NCBI GenBank assembly: GCA_003952965.2
Contig: CM025850.1
Span: 23,881,830-23,945,829 of the forward strand
From: Morella rubra
Taxonomy: Eukaryota; Streptophyta; Magnoliopsida; Fagales; Myricaceae
Length of the DNA stretch: 64,000 nt
Reading direction: 5' to 3'
Part shown: piece by piece, positions 53,646 to 64,000 of the stretch
Layout of the letters: every line of letters begins with the position of its first letter
How positions within the stretch are numbered: the stretch's first letter is position 1
Position numbers and translations under genes: made by a program
Notes under the pieces: model-generated
Told to the model about the DNA's origin: nothing
The model's input: the letters and a program-made list of their open reading frames with translations, nothing else
Databases searched by the model: none

Positions 53646-55113
53646 ATGGCTCTGTTTATTTGCTTCCTCGTCTTTCTTATTTCATCTGCTGCAGCTTGTG
53701 ATCGTTGTGTGCACCAAACTAAGGCTGCCTATTTCTCTAAAGCTTCAGCACTTTCGTGTAAGTTGAAAGCTTCTTTGTTTTTATTTATTTTTTTGTCTTC
53801 CCTTTCCCTTGTTTTCTGTTTGTTTGATTAATTTGACGAACACCACACGATATATAATTCATCGTGAATTGGAAGAAGTGACATCGACTCATATTGTATT
53901 TTTTTCAAATACTAAGTGGGCAATTTTTTTCTGGATTTGATGCAGCTGGGGCTTGTGGGTATGGTTCCTTGGCATTAGGCTTCAATAGTGGACACGTTGC
54001 AGCTGGTGTTTCGTCTCTTTACAAAGATGGAGCTGGTTGTGGAGCATGCTTCCAGGTAGGTCTATCTGCACCCTCTTTCTTTTGTTTCCCCATGCCTTTT
54101 TCTGCTGCTTAAACTTTGTTTTGATCGAGTTAACGCTTGGCAGATAAGATGCAAGAACCCAACTCTCTGTTCCAGAGAAGGGACTAGAGCAATTTTGACA
54201 GATCTCAATCCCAATAACCAGACTGATTTTGTTCTAAGCAGCAGAGCTTTCATGGCTATGGCTCAAAAGGGTAGGGGCCAAGACATTTTGAAACTTGGGA
54301 TTGTGGACGTGGAATACAAGAGGTGAGGATATCCAGACACTTTAATATTCTCTCTCACTAACTCAGGCCAAAAGCATAGAACAATTGACTTTTTAAAAAC
54401 CAGGCCCTAGTTTGTGGTTTTGTTACACCAACCATATATAAAAGTCCAGACGTGGACCAACTTCAAATAATCCGATAGGCTCCGAGGATTTGCCATTATC
54501 CCTTGGACAAAAACCAATCACATTAAAATTATAAAAAAAATGTGTCTGCATCAGATGCTTTGGGAAAAATGCCTATCGCTATTACTCTTTGCTGTGTAGC
54601 ACTAAACTAGTTTCTTGGTTACATCAAACAGGGTACCTTGTGAATACAAGAATCAGAATTTGGCTGTGCGAGTGGAAGAATCAAGCCAGAAACCACATTA
54701 CTTGGCGATCAAATTTCTGTACCAAGGGGGTCAAACAGAAGTTGTGAGTGTTGATGTAGCTCAGGTGAGACAAAAGCTTAGCTGCAATGCATGACCTGTT
54801 AAATTTTAAAACTGTATCCGAATTGACCAAACATGATACTGATACGCAGTTACTGCAATGTTCTCAGGTTGGTTCCGCGAACTGGGGTTTCATGAGTCGA
54901 AATTATGGGGCAGTGTGGGACACCAGTAGGGTGCCAACTGGGCCACTGCAATTTCGGTTTGTGGTAACAGCTGGGTACGATGGGAAGTGGATTTGGGCAC
55001 AGCATGTCCTTCCTGCTGACTGGAAGGCTGGGGTAGTATACGACTCAGGAGTTCAGATAACTGATATTGCAAAAGAGGGTTGCTTTCCCTGCGATGATGG
55101 GACTTGGAAATGA
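53646..55113 (+). CDS. EXLA: expansin-like A protein
   Basis: Secreted cell-wall protein of the expansin superfamily. Five exons join in frame: 53646-53757, 53946-54055, 54144-54322, 54632-54764 and 54868-55113, giving 259 residues. A hydrophobic signal peptide ([17 protein letters not shown]) precedes the mature start [18 protein letters not shown]. The N-terminal double-psi barrel domain has the conserved cysteines ([26 protein letters not shown]) but no HFD catalytic-type motif, as in EXLA generally. The C-terminal cellulose-binding-type domain contains [17 protein letters not shown], and the EXLA-specific C-terminal tail ends in [10 protein letters not shown]. An upstream in-frame ATG at 53598 would add 16 residues before the signal peptide, but it sits in the TATA box. 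Intact; family assignment firm, subfamily member number unknown. Confidence 0.94.
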
Positions 55114-56464
55114 AGGAAACTTTGTCACTGCTACTGTGAATACGCATATAGATCTTGATTAGTTACATCAGAAGCTCCTGCAATAAGAACATAACTTGGA
55201 ATAGCTCTCAAGCATGTTTGGGAATTTCGAACCTTGTTTACTAGGAATTTTTTTTTTTTTTTTGTTCACATGTTACACATAATGTTCTTGCAATGGTAAT
55301 AACACTTGTGGTGTTCCCCTCTCTCTGTGTTATATGTGTTTATAGATGACATTCAAAGCCGTCTCTATATCGACAGCTGTATCAGAAATTTGACAGAAAA
55401 CTACCATATACCGGCACATGATACTTCTGGTAGCATGGGCTATGAAGGCCAACAAAATCCGACTTTAGTATCTGAACTTTTCTTTCTCTGATGTAGAGAT
55501 AGGAAGCTTTTCCAACCAAACACATTGTCGACTCTGGCTCCACCAAGTTTGAGCACTGCTCACAAGGCCCCTCATTTCAATCAAAGGCCTTTTTCTGAGC
55601 ATTATTCGGGCTCTAAGCCTGCCATGTTCGAAATAGCTTAGGTCTAAGATATGTGAGTCCCCAAAGGCCCTTTTTCTCAACTTTATTCGGTTCCCCTCTT
55701 CAGGCCCAAAATTTTGGGTTGGCTTTCGACATTAAAACCAGTAAAGGACTTTTGAGCTTGGATCTTTCAAGTCCTTATCAATATGAATTTCGTGGCCTTG
55801 TTGGTTAATATTTCTATGAGGGAAACATCTTTCCAAAGAAGCCCAACCAACTTCATGACCCAAAACCTTGTGTCCATCCGGTGGAAATCCATCTGGGTCT
55901 TCAACCAATTTTACGGCTAAAAAGATCGCTAAGCTTCCCTTTACAAAACTTAAAAAAGCCAATATATCACGCAGAGAGACTCTTAAATGATCCACACAAG
56001 AGTCCAAGACTGAGTTCAATTTACCCTTTGGGTTTCCAGACCCAAAACATGGTAGACTTTAAACACGTACGCAGGCACCTATGGTATACATGTACAAGTG
56101 ATAGCCCTAACTATCGCCGTCAGCTGTGTCCGCCGAACATGCAGAAAACTTGCCTGAACCGAAGTCTCTTTCATTATCTCTAATGTATGGTAGGGTGTTC
56201 GGCTTGTCAGGTGCGTCGACATGTGACATAACATACCAAAACACTTCTGAGTTCTGATATTCCAATTGAAAGCGACACACGAACTCTGTTTACGGGCACA
56301 TTCCAAGTTCAGATGGATCTGTCCAAAAGTTGAAAAATTAGGTATGAATCAATTGTGCATCATTATCTTCGCTTTAAGCTTAGGTCGGGAGCAAGAGCCA
56401 TTAACAAGGCATCTTTGACCAAGTTCGAGTTTTGGTCATGACCCAAAGTCAATATTTATATCCT

Positions 56465-56528
56465 TACTATTACTATTACTATTACTATTACTATTACTAT
56501 CACTATCATTGTTATTATTATTATTATT
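56465..56528 (+). repeat. ACTATT/ATT microsatellite
   Basis: About six ACTATT units followed by a degenerate stretch and ATT triplets. Confidence 0.85.
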
Positions 56529-57999
56529 CCCTTCATCAGCATCATCAATCGTTTTTACTGGACCATGTTACTGCAATATAGAAAGTTTTCACGCCTTGTA
56601 CGAAAAGATGAATAAAAAAAAACCCAAAAAGGATGCAGAGGTATTTTTCATGCTTGGGTGTAGATCACTAGTTCTAACTCTGTTAAAGCTCCCCGCGTAA
56701 GCACAAAGCTATCAAATAAGCAGGTATATTTCTGACTGCTAAACGCCAAATTCTGCAGATGATCAGTCATACCACTGTTGGAATTATTTATGGGTACTTT
56801 ACTCAGGTTAGCGTCCCTCAAACAGCAGCAGCTCGCAGAGGCTCCCCACCATTTGGTGTGTGAGTCACGCCAACCCTTTATCCTTATCTTTAGACTAGTA
56901 GGAATCTAAGACCCAAATTCAAATTAGCATTATTAAGAAAGGAGGTTTAATAGACCACAAACGTCATTCATTCAGGATTTTTCAGGTTGGGGTTTTGCGA
57001 CACGATGCACCAACCAAAAAGAGAAGCCAGCTTGCGGAAGGAATGTAAGCTGTGCAGCAAAAGAAACTTTTGATTATTCGTAAGTGCAGAAAAAAAAACA
57101 CCACTTAACAATTATCTAAAACAAACAAAGCTTCGAGGTATACTTGAACGCTTTCTGCCACCGCTACTAGGGGTTTGAAATTTTGAATGTGCTTTTGATC
57201 CGCTTTGGCAAAGTATATATCTCTGCCATATGGAAAAGTCTTCCACGTAAACGCCGCTATCTAACATATTACTGCATGTGTCTCCCTCGCGCGCGCACGT
57301 TGATCAAGCGCATTAGAATTTAGTGGGTTCAAAGTCCAAAGGGAGAGGTAGTTTGGTTTGAACAAAACTAGGGTTGGACTTGAAACTCCCTGGCAACTTC
57401 TACTGCCAAAGAACTGGTTCAGATTTTCGTTAGGCCTACAGTTATCAATGACGAGGAGTGAATAAGACTGGCAATATAGGGAAAAAAAAATCCCACTAAG
57501 TTAGGAAGATAAAAGTCCCATTGGAAAAGAAGAAAGTTCCAAGATTGGTGGCCAACATGTGTCACATGCCTAATTTGTTTTGTCACTTACCAAACACCCT
57601 ACTAATATATGAACTAAATAGGCATGTAAACGGACAATAACTTGGTAACAATATACTTCAAACCCAAATGGTGAAAAAGCTCGAATTTTCCAAACCCTGA
57701 AGTGATCATAGCCGGTTGGCTTGGCGTGTGGCTAGAAAAACTTGTCTCTTTTTTTTCTTGCTGATCGGTAGAAACCCAGTAATCGTTTTTCCATCGGGGC
57801 AGGCAGAGGAATAAGGAAAAGGAAACCGGCAGGAAGTTAATCACGTACAAGACGTAATGCACGCAGGATAGGCGGTAATCACGGTCTTGATTGCTACTTC
57901 GAATCCGAACGTTGATAAAGTGTGTTCTGTCTTACAACCTCTGAAAGCCTTCGATCGCCTCGAGAGTCACACCCCTCTTTATGCATAACTGTACATCCA

Positions 58000-58000
<1 letters not shown>

Positions 58001-58035
<35 letters not shown>
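58001..58035. repeat. TA microsatellite
   Basis: About 17 uninterrupted TA units followed by CACACG. Confidence 0.9.
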
Positions 58036-58041
<6 letters not shown>

Positions 58042-59138
58042 GCGAACAAAAAAAAATTAAAGGTAAAAATAAATCTTCTGTGATTCTATTTCTTTTTTCT
58101 TTTTTCTTACAGATGAAATACAAGCATTGACACTTTCTCGGGGAAGAAAAAATTCGTGCCAATTTAAATTCAAATTCCATCTATTTTATAATGCACAATT
58201 AATATATTTAACAAGACAAGTAATATATTTTTCTCAATACAGAATTAGAATTGATAACAACTGCTTTAAATTTATATACTGTGTAAATTGGATTACAAAA
58301 AAAGAAATAAAAAGATTAACTTTTTTTGTGGCCCTTTTTTTCCTGGACAAACAATAACTTTATTTGAAATTTGAAATGGAAAAAATAAGGAGAGACAAAT
58401 TAAAACCTAATTATAAGATCTTAAAACCCTCACTCCACCGAGAAAAAGAGGAAATCAATACACCAAATACGTGGGATAAAACCTAATGCAAGTAAATAAG
58501 GAATCCAAAGGCCCTATCTAATTTTCTATGAGATAGGAAAAAGACAACAAAAAAAAAATGCCTTCCAAAGCGGCTGCGGCCCTGTCGTGGATCAACTTTT
58601 CTTTCGTAGGATCCAAAATCAAAGTTTAGGGTCAAATTTGTTCCCAAATAAAATAATAATAATAATAATAAGAGATCTGAGAATTTATAGTTGGAAAGTG
58701 GCGGCGTGTGTAACTCATGTACCGTACCAAGACATGGACAGTAGAACACAAACGACTGTGACGAGCGTGGATCGAAGAAGACGGTTTATCTCCTGATTTA
58801 TTACTCTTAGATAAAATAGAAATTAAAATTAAAATACCCAACAGAAAAATAAAAATATATGCTGTCGTAATTAGAGCTGAAGTTGGAGCTGCTGCCGCCG
58901 GTAAGGAGGGAAGCAAGGGGAAGTGGGGCCGAGGGGCGTTCTGTGAGAGAGGAGAAAGTAGGCGGGAGAAAAGGGTTTTATTTTTGTGGACATGATTACA
59001 AAACAGGTCACTCCAAGAAAAGACAGGGGAGAGTGAACTCATCACTCATGAACAAAATGCTACTTCCCGAACAGCGAGCAGAGGAACAAAATAAGAGTGT
59101 CATTAAATTCAACGAGCAGAGCAGTACAACGATGTTGT

Positions 59139-59342
59139 CATATAAAGAGGGAGGACGGCGCAGTAAAATCATTGCGCCGCACAGCTTTAGCACATTGCCA
59201 TTTGCGAATTGCCATCTCTTTCACTCTGCAAAACCAAAACACAATTTCCATGGCGGCATTTACTCCCCTTCACTGCGGTCTCGTCATTTGACAGTGGCCT
59301 GCCTCTCCAGGCTGAACATTTTGGCTATGGGAGTAGGCCAAT
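59139..59342 (+). other. orphan promoter-like sequence with short open frames
   Basis: TCATATAAAGAGG (59138-59150) looks like a strong TATA box. About 100 bases later an ATG opens only 13 codons (MAAFTPLHCGLVI then stop). No downstream exon is recognised. It could be a decayed gene start, a non-coding RNA promoter, or chance. Confidence 0.2.
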
Positions 59343-59445
59343 GAGAAGAAATACCCCTTTTAACGTGGGTTACGCATGGATTACTTACGCTGTGTCTGAT
59401 TGTTAAAATTTTAGAAATCAAACACAGCCTTGGTATCTTTTTTTA

Positions 59446-59637
59446 AGAGGTTGTTCGGTTAAGGAATTTTTTAAAAGTTTTTTATATTTTAAAAATTTGT
59501 AAGTGATGTTAATTTTATTGGTATACGTATTTTAGTTATTTTTATGTAGTGTTAAGAATAATGTTTGGTTGTAAAATATTTTGTATTTTGAGAATTCAAA
59601 AAAAATTTTGAGAATTTTTATATACCGAACGTGCTCT
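59446..59637. mobile_element. small A/T-rich MITE, copy 2
   Basis: Ends AGAGGTTGTTCGGT and ACCGAACGTGCTCT are inverted with 11 of 14 bases matching. The interior matches the element at 52555-52730 (AATTTTATTGGTATACGTAT and TAGTTATTTTTATGTAGTGTTAA). No coding capacity. Confidence 0.55.
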
Positions 59638-62298
59638 AAGTAACAAACAGCAGAAAGCTTTTTGAATCCTGTGAATGTCATATATGTTGATTGAAACTCG
59701 GATATATAATATTCTACTCTTTAATTGAAAAGAAAAAGTTAGGGTATGATATTACTCATACCCCAATATATTCAAATCCTATTCTCTTATACAAGAAAAA
59801 TCTATTACTTTATAAACTAGACGGTTTATAGACTTAATATAGTACACCCAAATTTAAAAAAGGTGAATAGGATATTTTACATTTTTTTTTCTATCTTTCA
59901 ATTTTCTACCCACTTCACAAAGATATTAACACGTTTAAAAACATATAATCTTTTATAAATATATGTATACTCTTTAATTCTCTTGTTAAATACATATATA
60001 TTCTTTAATTCTCTTATTGAACCACATTATTAAAAATTAGAGATTCTTGTAAAATTACTATTTTTTAATACATACGAGACACAACAACTTACCTTATGCA
60101 ATTCTTTAAGATTTTGTACAACTTTAATGCAATCCAGTATCCTAGTCACATCAACTTGTCATTTATAACACCCTTGCTCTTTTATTCTTATTTACTGAAT
60201 TCTAATTGAAAAGAAGTCTTTTCAGTCTGTTACACATCCTGGTCGACATGTTAAAATCCATGGAAAACTATAACACAGACCCATTCTGAAAGATCACCTC
60301 CCATAGGCTCCCACGCATTTGGTAACCTCACCTCTGCATTTGGTAACATCACCTCTGCTGCAAATCGTCCTGGCCACTACAAATATACAAAACAGACACT
60401 TGTAATTAGTGATTGTACCTGTTTAGAAAAAAAAAAAAAATTAGTGATTGTACCTCTTAAAAAATCTTATCTTGGGAAAGACCTTACAGACAACTCGTTG
60501 TAGAATACGAGGATAAAATACCTTGTAGCGTATCACAAACTGAATCCGTCGGTTCTTAAAAGAAGAAGTCCTTTTAGAGGGTCGAGACCCAGAAGGAACA
60601 AAGAAAATACACTCTTTTATTTCTGAGTATTAGTTTAGAAGCTAAGACATTCTCTGCTTAAAAAAAAGGAGACATTCTTCAACAGGAAAACCTCATCAAA
60701 CATCATTTACTGTGGCCTACCTGAATCTCAAGTTATCGTTTCGTCCACTCCTACTTTGGCTTAAATGCTAACACGTGGACAATAGGAACCAGAAGGCATA
60801 AAAGAACTGGTCAGGGGATACATTAAGTAGGGACGTGCTAGATGAAGTGAGGGCTGCCAATCACAGACCTCAGAGAAAGTGATGACCAAGACATCAGAGG
60901 TGGGTACCACATCAACCCCATCTCTTTCCATAACCAAGTGTGGTTTCTTAGGGTTGAGGTTCCGTGTGGGTTCTACCTGTCTACCTGTGGACTTGGAGGA
61001 GGCTGCTATGCCCAATTTGAAGCTTCAATTCCCAATTGCTAGCCAGAAGTGATTGTTACTTTCAAAATCTTTTTCATTTGACTATAAAAGAGAAATAAGA
61101 GGGTAATTTAAATGCGTGGGGGCTTCAAGCCTATACCAATTTGAATGCAACTTCTATCATGATATCCAGTGATCACTTGCATATGACAGATGGAGCATCC
61201 TCTAAGTGCGTATTTCATGTAATATGATACAAACTTAAGCCGATGAAAGAGTTATAAAACTTTCAACAACGCAATAGAAAGATACCTGGGAACAAAATAT
61301 AAGTAAAATCTTTGATCTGAGCTTTTTTTTTTCCTACGCAAAATCTTTGATCTGAGCTTGCAAGAAAGAAGAGAAGCATATGTTTACTCATGATTAGAAA
61401 TGTATGTACAAAGCATCAGACGTAGGATCAACATGTAATTATGATGATGCCAGTACTCTCACGGAAAACATTTAAGGCCACTGCCAGTTAATACTGCTAC
61501 TCTCAGTAAAAACAATTAAAGAGTTCATGATCCTAAAGCGTGCAAATAACTTTTGTAAAGACGTAAAAAATTAATCTTAACTTGTTTGAGAGGCATTAGC
61601 TATTAGCTGGGGGCCTATCCTTTGAACTTTCCATTCATGCAGTCCTAGAAGCGCCTGATATGGAAGCTCTCCTTTACAAATTACAATACAGCTCTGAAGA
61701 ATGGTGGGATTCTCTTCTTTTACAGAGAGATTTCTTGTGGTAGGGCAAAAGCTTAGTGTGTGGACAAAAAGCTAGTCCAGCGTGAAGATGGATAGGTTTT
61801 TTCCTGGGAATGGTAAAATTGCTGTGCATAAGCAAAAAGACAAGTTACACTGAGCAATAACTTCAATTTATCATGCGTTTGTGTATATTTATACAGTCAA
61901 TATTATAGTGTTGTTAATCTTGATTTGATGTGGTAGGGGTCTGCACGTGTTTTAGCCATCAAGTTATGATTGCGTGCGTAAAAAACGAGACAGAGAGAAA
62001 GACACTGGAGGTCTAGGCGTTGTTCGAGGATGAGAATTCCTTTGTAAATTCTTTTGGTTGAACAAGGATGCTTGTATAACGAGACTGAGGACGAAATCCC
62101 CATGCTGTGCCATTATACGATGACACGTGTGTGGCTTGGGGGAGGCAAGACTCCTCACAGTGTCTCTTCTGCTTCGCCTTTTTGTCTTACTTCATCCCTA
62201 TCCACTAACAGTGTGCCTTTTCTCATTTTGTTTTCCTTTTCTTTATTAATTTTGGATCTCTGTGTAGTCTGTTCCTTTTAATAATATTTTCTAGGAGT
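59638..62298. other. gene-poor stretch upstream of LOG
   Basis: A/T-rich with no convincing exon. It has a 21-base tandem duplication at 60315-60356 (GCATTTGGTAACCTCACCTCT twice, one mismatch) and a duplicated AAAATCTTTGATCTGAGCTT near 61307-61360. The right end is the LOG promoter. Confidence 0.5.
60315..60356 (+). repeat. 21-base tandem duplication
   Basis: Two adjacent copies of GCATTTGGTAACCTCACCTC plus T, differing by one base (C to A). Confidence 0.85.
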
Positions 62299-62308
62299 CT
62301 ATATATAG
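62299..62308 (+). promoter_or_regulatory. TATA box of LOG
   Basis: CTATATATAG about 120-130 bases upstream of the LOG start codon, placing transcription start near 62330 and giving a leader of roughly 100 bases. Confidence 0.6.
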
Positions 62309-62428
62309 TGGCTGTTCCATTACTCTTGGTACTCTGTGTTGCAGTGAAGCTTCCTCTCTATCTTCACTATTTATTCGTATTGTGCTGCTTGCGAAACTAG
62401 CAGCCAATTGAGTGTCCTGAGGAGGGAA

Positions 62429-63925
62429 ATGGAAGGAAAAGTATTGAGTTCAAGATTTAAGAGGGTTTGCGTTTTCTGCGGCAGCAGTACTGGGAAGAGA
62501 GATTGCTATAGAGATGCTGCCATTGAGTTAGCCCAAGAACTGGTATACCTCTCTCTCCTAATGAATCATGAACCTAAATATGCCCGCTCATCTGTATGTG
62601 ATTTGCATTCTCTCTTTTCTTTTCAACTCGTTCTGAGGCGTTTTGTGGATATGCATGTGAAGGTGACAAGAAGGTTGGACCTTGTGTATGGAGGTGGGAG
62701 TATCGGGCTGATGGGTCTGGTTTCTCAAGCTGTGCATCGTGGTGGGGGGAAGGTTCTTGGGTAAAATCGTCGATCTTTTTCTTTTTGTTTCTCATTTTCT
62801 TGGGTTCGATGCGTGATATTCTGTTAGCATTTTGAGTTGCTTACACAGTTCCCTTTTGTATTTGGGTTCACAGGATCATCCCAAGGACTCTAATGGGCAA
62901 AGAGGTGAATAATATCATCGGTTCTTTTTCTTTTTCTTTTTTCACTTTTTAATTATTTAGTGGGTTTTATTTCTTCTCATTAACGGTTTAGGCTCCATCC
63001 TCCTTTTTCAAGCTTCATGGTGTCTGTCTGAAAATGCCCGTGTAATCTCAGTACTGGTTTAAAGTTTTGACCTTTTTGCTTCATGTGTTTATGGCGGAGC
63101 CACAGATAACGGGTGAAACGGTTGGAGAGGTAAGGCCAGTAGCCGACATGCACCAAAGAAAGGCAGAAATGGCCCGCCATTCTGATTGTTTTATTGCCCT
63201 ACCAGGTCCCATCTTTCTCTTTCTCTCTCCAGCGAACATCAATATATTCAGACCTACACTTTACCCTTATGTTCCCCAAGTGATCAGTGGAATCTTGTGT
63301 AATCATCTTGGTTTCAGGTGGGTATGGAACACTGGAGGAGCTATTGGAGGTCATCACTTGGGCTCAACTGGGCATCCACAACAAGCCTGTAAGCAGACCA
63401 TGTATTCCCAAGTACTCTTGGGTCCTTGTCTTCCAAACCCTAATTCTTCAATTTCAAACCTGTGCAGGTGGGGCTGTTGAATGTCGATGGCTACTACAAC
63501 TACCTTCTCACTTTCATTGACAAAGCCGTGGATGATGGCTTCATCAAGCCGTCCCAGCGCCACATCATAGTGTCTGCTCCTAATGCTAAAGAGCTTGTTC
63601 AAAAACTTGAGGTGGATCACTTTGTCTTTTTCACTTTTGTCATCAAACTATTGTCTCCAGGGCTCTGTTGATTATGAAGCTCTAATATGGAAAAGACAAT
63701 CTGGCTTTTAAAGACGGAATCTTTCACAGATTACTATCTCGGTGTATGGTTCTTGTATGGGTTGTTTGGTTGCAAATGATAGCTCTGTTTTGTTGTGATT
63801 AGGAGTACGTACCTGTGCATGATGCAGTCATAGCCAAGGCAAGGTGGGAGGTTGAGTTAACACAACAGCAGCAACAACAGGTGGGGTTCAATGCCACTAC
63901 TTTGCAGACTGAGATCGCTCTATAA
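62429..63925 (+). CDS. LOG: cytokinin riboside 5'-monophosphate phosphoribohydrolase (LOG)
   Basis: Releases active free-base cytokinin from its nucleotide in one step, in the cytosol and nucleus. Seven exons join in frame: 62429-62542, 62663-62760, 62874-62904, 63106-63205, 63318-63388, 63468-63611 and 63803-63925, giving 226 residues, a normal LOG length. The N-terminal Rossmann-like part has [13 protein letters not shown] and [18 protein letters not shown]; the lysine-decarboxylase-family signature PGGYGTLEE lies at 114-122 after [19 protein letters not shown]. The C-terminal tail has five glutamines and ends in TEIAL. From memory, Arabidopsis LOG5 (At4g35190) is in the same block as DAZ2 and CYCB2;2, which suggests but does not prove LOG5-type orthology. 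Start chosen as the first ATG after the leader. Complete. Confidence 0.95.
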
Positions 63926-64000
63926 AGAGAGACAAGTGAAAAGAAAGAAGAAAAAAAGTTAGGGGAAAAGGTGCTTTAGACTCTTGGCTTTTGCTCTGAT

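Larger units (their letters stand above)
55114..59138. other. gene-poor stretch downstream of the expansin-like gene
   Basis: Starts with the 3' untranslated region of the expansin-like gene. It then holds a six-base ACTATT repeat (56465-56505) running into ATT repeats, a TA repeat (58001-58035), and A/T-rich DNA. A minus-strand frame at 58632-59045 (137 codons) has a hydrophobic stretch but also a run of six Tyr from a simple repeat; I do not regard it as a gene. Confidence 0.5.

Noticed and set aside
55490..56310. Possible retrotransposon LTR or decayed coding region
   Set aside because: No TG...CA ends, primer-binding site, or reverse-transcriptase or gag resemblance could be seen.
58632..59045. 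Minus-strand frame of 137 codons with a hydrophobic stretch
   Set aside because: It includes a six-tyrosine run made by an ATA/TAA microsatellite and no recognisable family; likely chance.
62408..62764. LOG start upstream of 62429 and read-through of intron 1
   Set aside because: The extension begins at a TTG, and the read-through inserts unrelated residues between LVT and the GGG motif; the spliced form restores the family sequence.

Overview
The window is nuclear DNA of a dicot plant. Every clear gene is split by GT/AG introns and belongs to a plant family, the intergenic DNA is A/T-rich with small non-autonomous transposons, and nothing bacterial or organellar is seen. From memory, several genes have relatives in the paired Arabidopsis blocks near At2g17 and At4g35 (DAZ1 beside the DSK2 genes, CYCB2, LOG5). 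The species is not identifiable by eye; a woody rosid is only a guess.

Positions 1-21460 hold the most striking structure. A 6.6-kb segment (971-7564) recurs in the same orientation at 12281-18874, and between them lies an inverted copy (7600-12092) of 867-5353. The order is direct, inverted, direct. As a result an intronless three-finger C2H2 repressor of the ZAT2/ZAT3 (DAZ1/DAZ2) type is present three times, and a neighbouring three-exon gene of unknown function is present twice. Only the second copy of that gene keeps its likely promoter and 5' leader (near 21387-21462). The copies look nearly identical: the differences I found are single-unit microsatellite or homopolymer changes. The segment is therefore either a very young inverted triplication or an assembly artefact. 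Three AACCGCC MYB-type sites lie just upstream of every zinc-finger copy.

Positions 22842-32000 carry two minus-strand genes: a DSK2/ubiquilin ubiquitin receptor with UBL, STI1-like and UBA parts in eight exons, and a PUB15-like U-box/ARM E3 ligase in four exons.

Positions 34432-50519 carry a B2-type mitotic cyclin (10 exons, +), a penta-EF-hand calcium-binding protein of the CML48 kind (10 exons, +), a single-exon SAUR gene (-) and an organellar-type alanyl-tRNA synthetase (12 exons, +).

Positions 50520-64000 are gene-poor and rich in small transposons. They hold an expansin-like A gene (5 exons, +) and a complete LOG cytokinin-activating enzyme (7 exons, +). The genes are unrelated in function and independently transcribed; there is no operon-like system. 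I found no convincing new multi-gene system. The rearrangement, its junctions, and the promoter motifs of the zinc-finger and cyclin genes deserve the closest look. Exon joins were read by eye from frame continuity and splice consensus.
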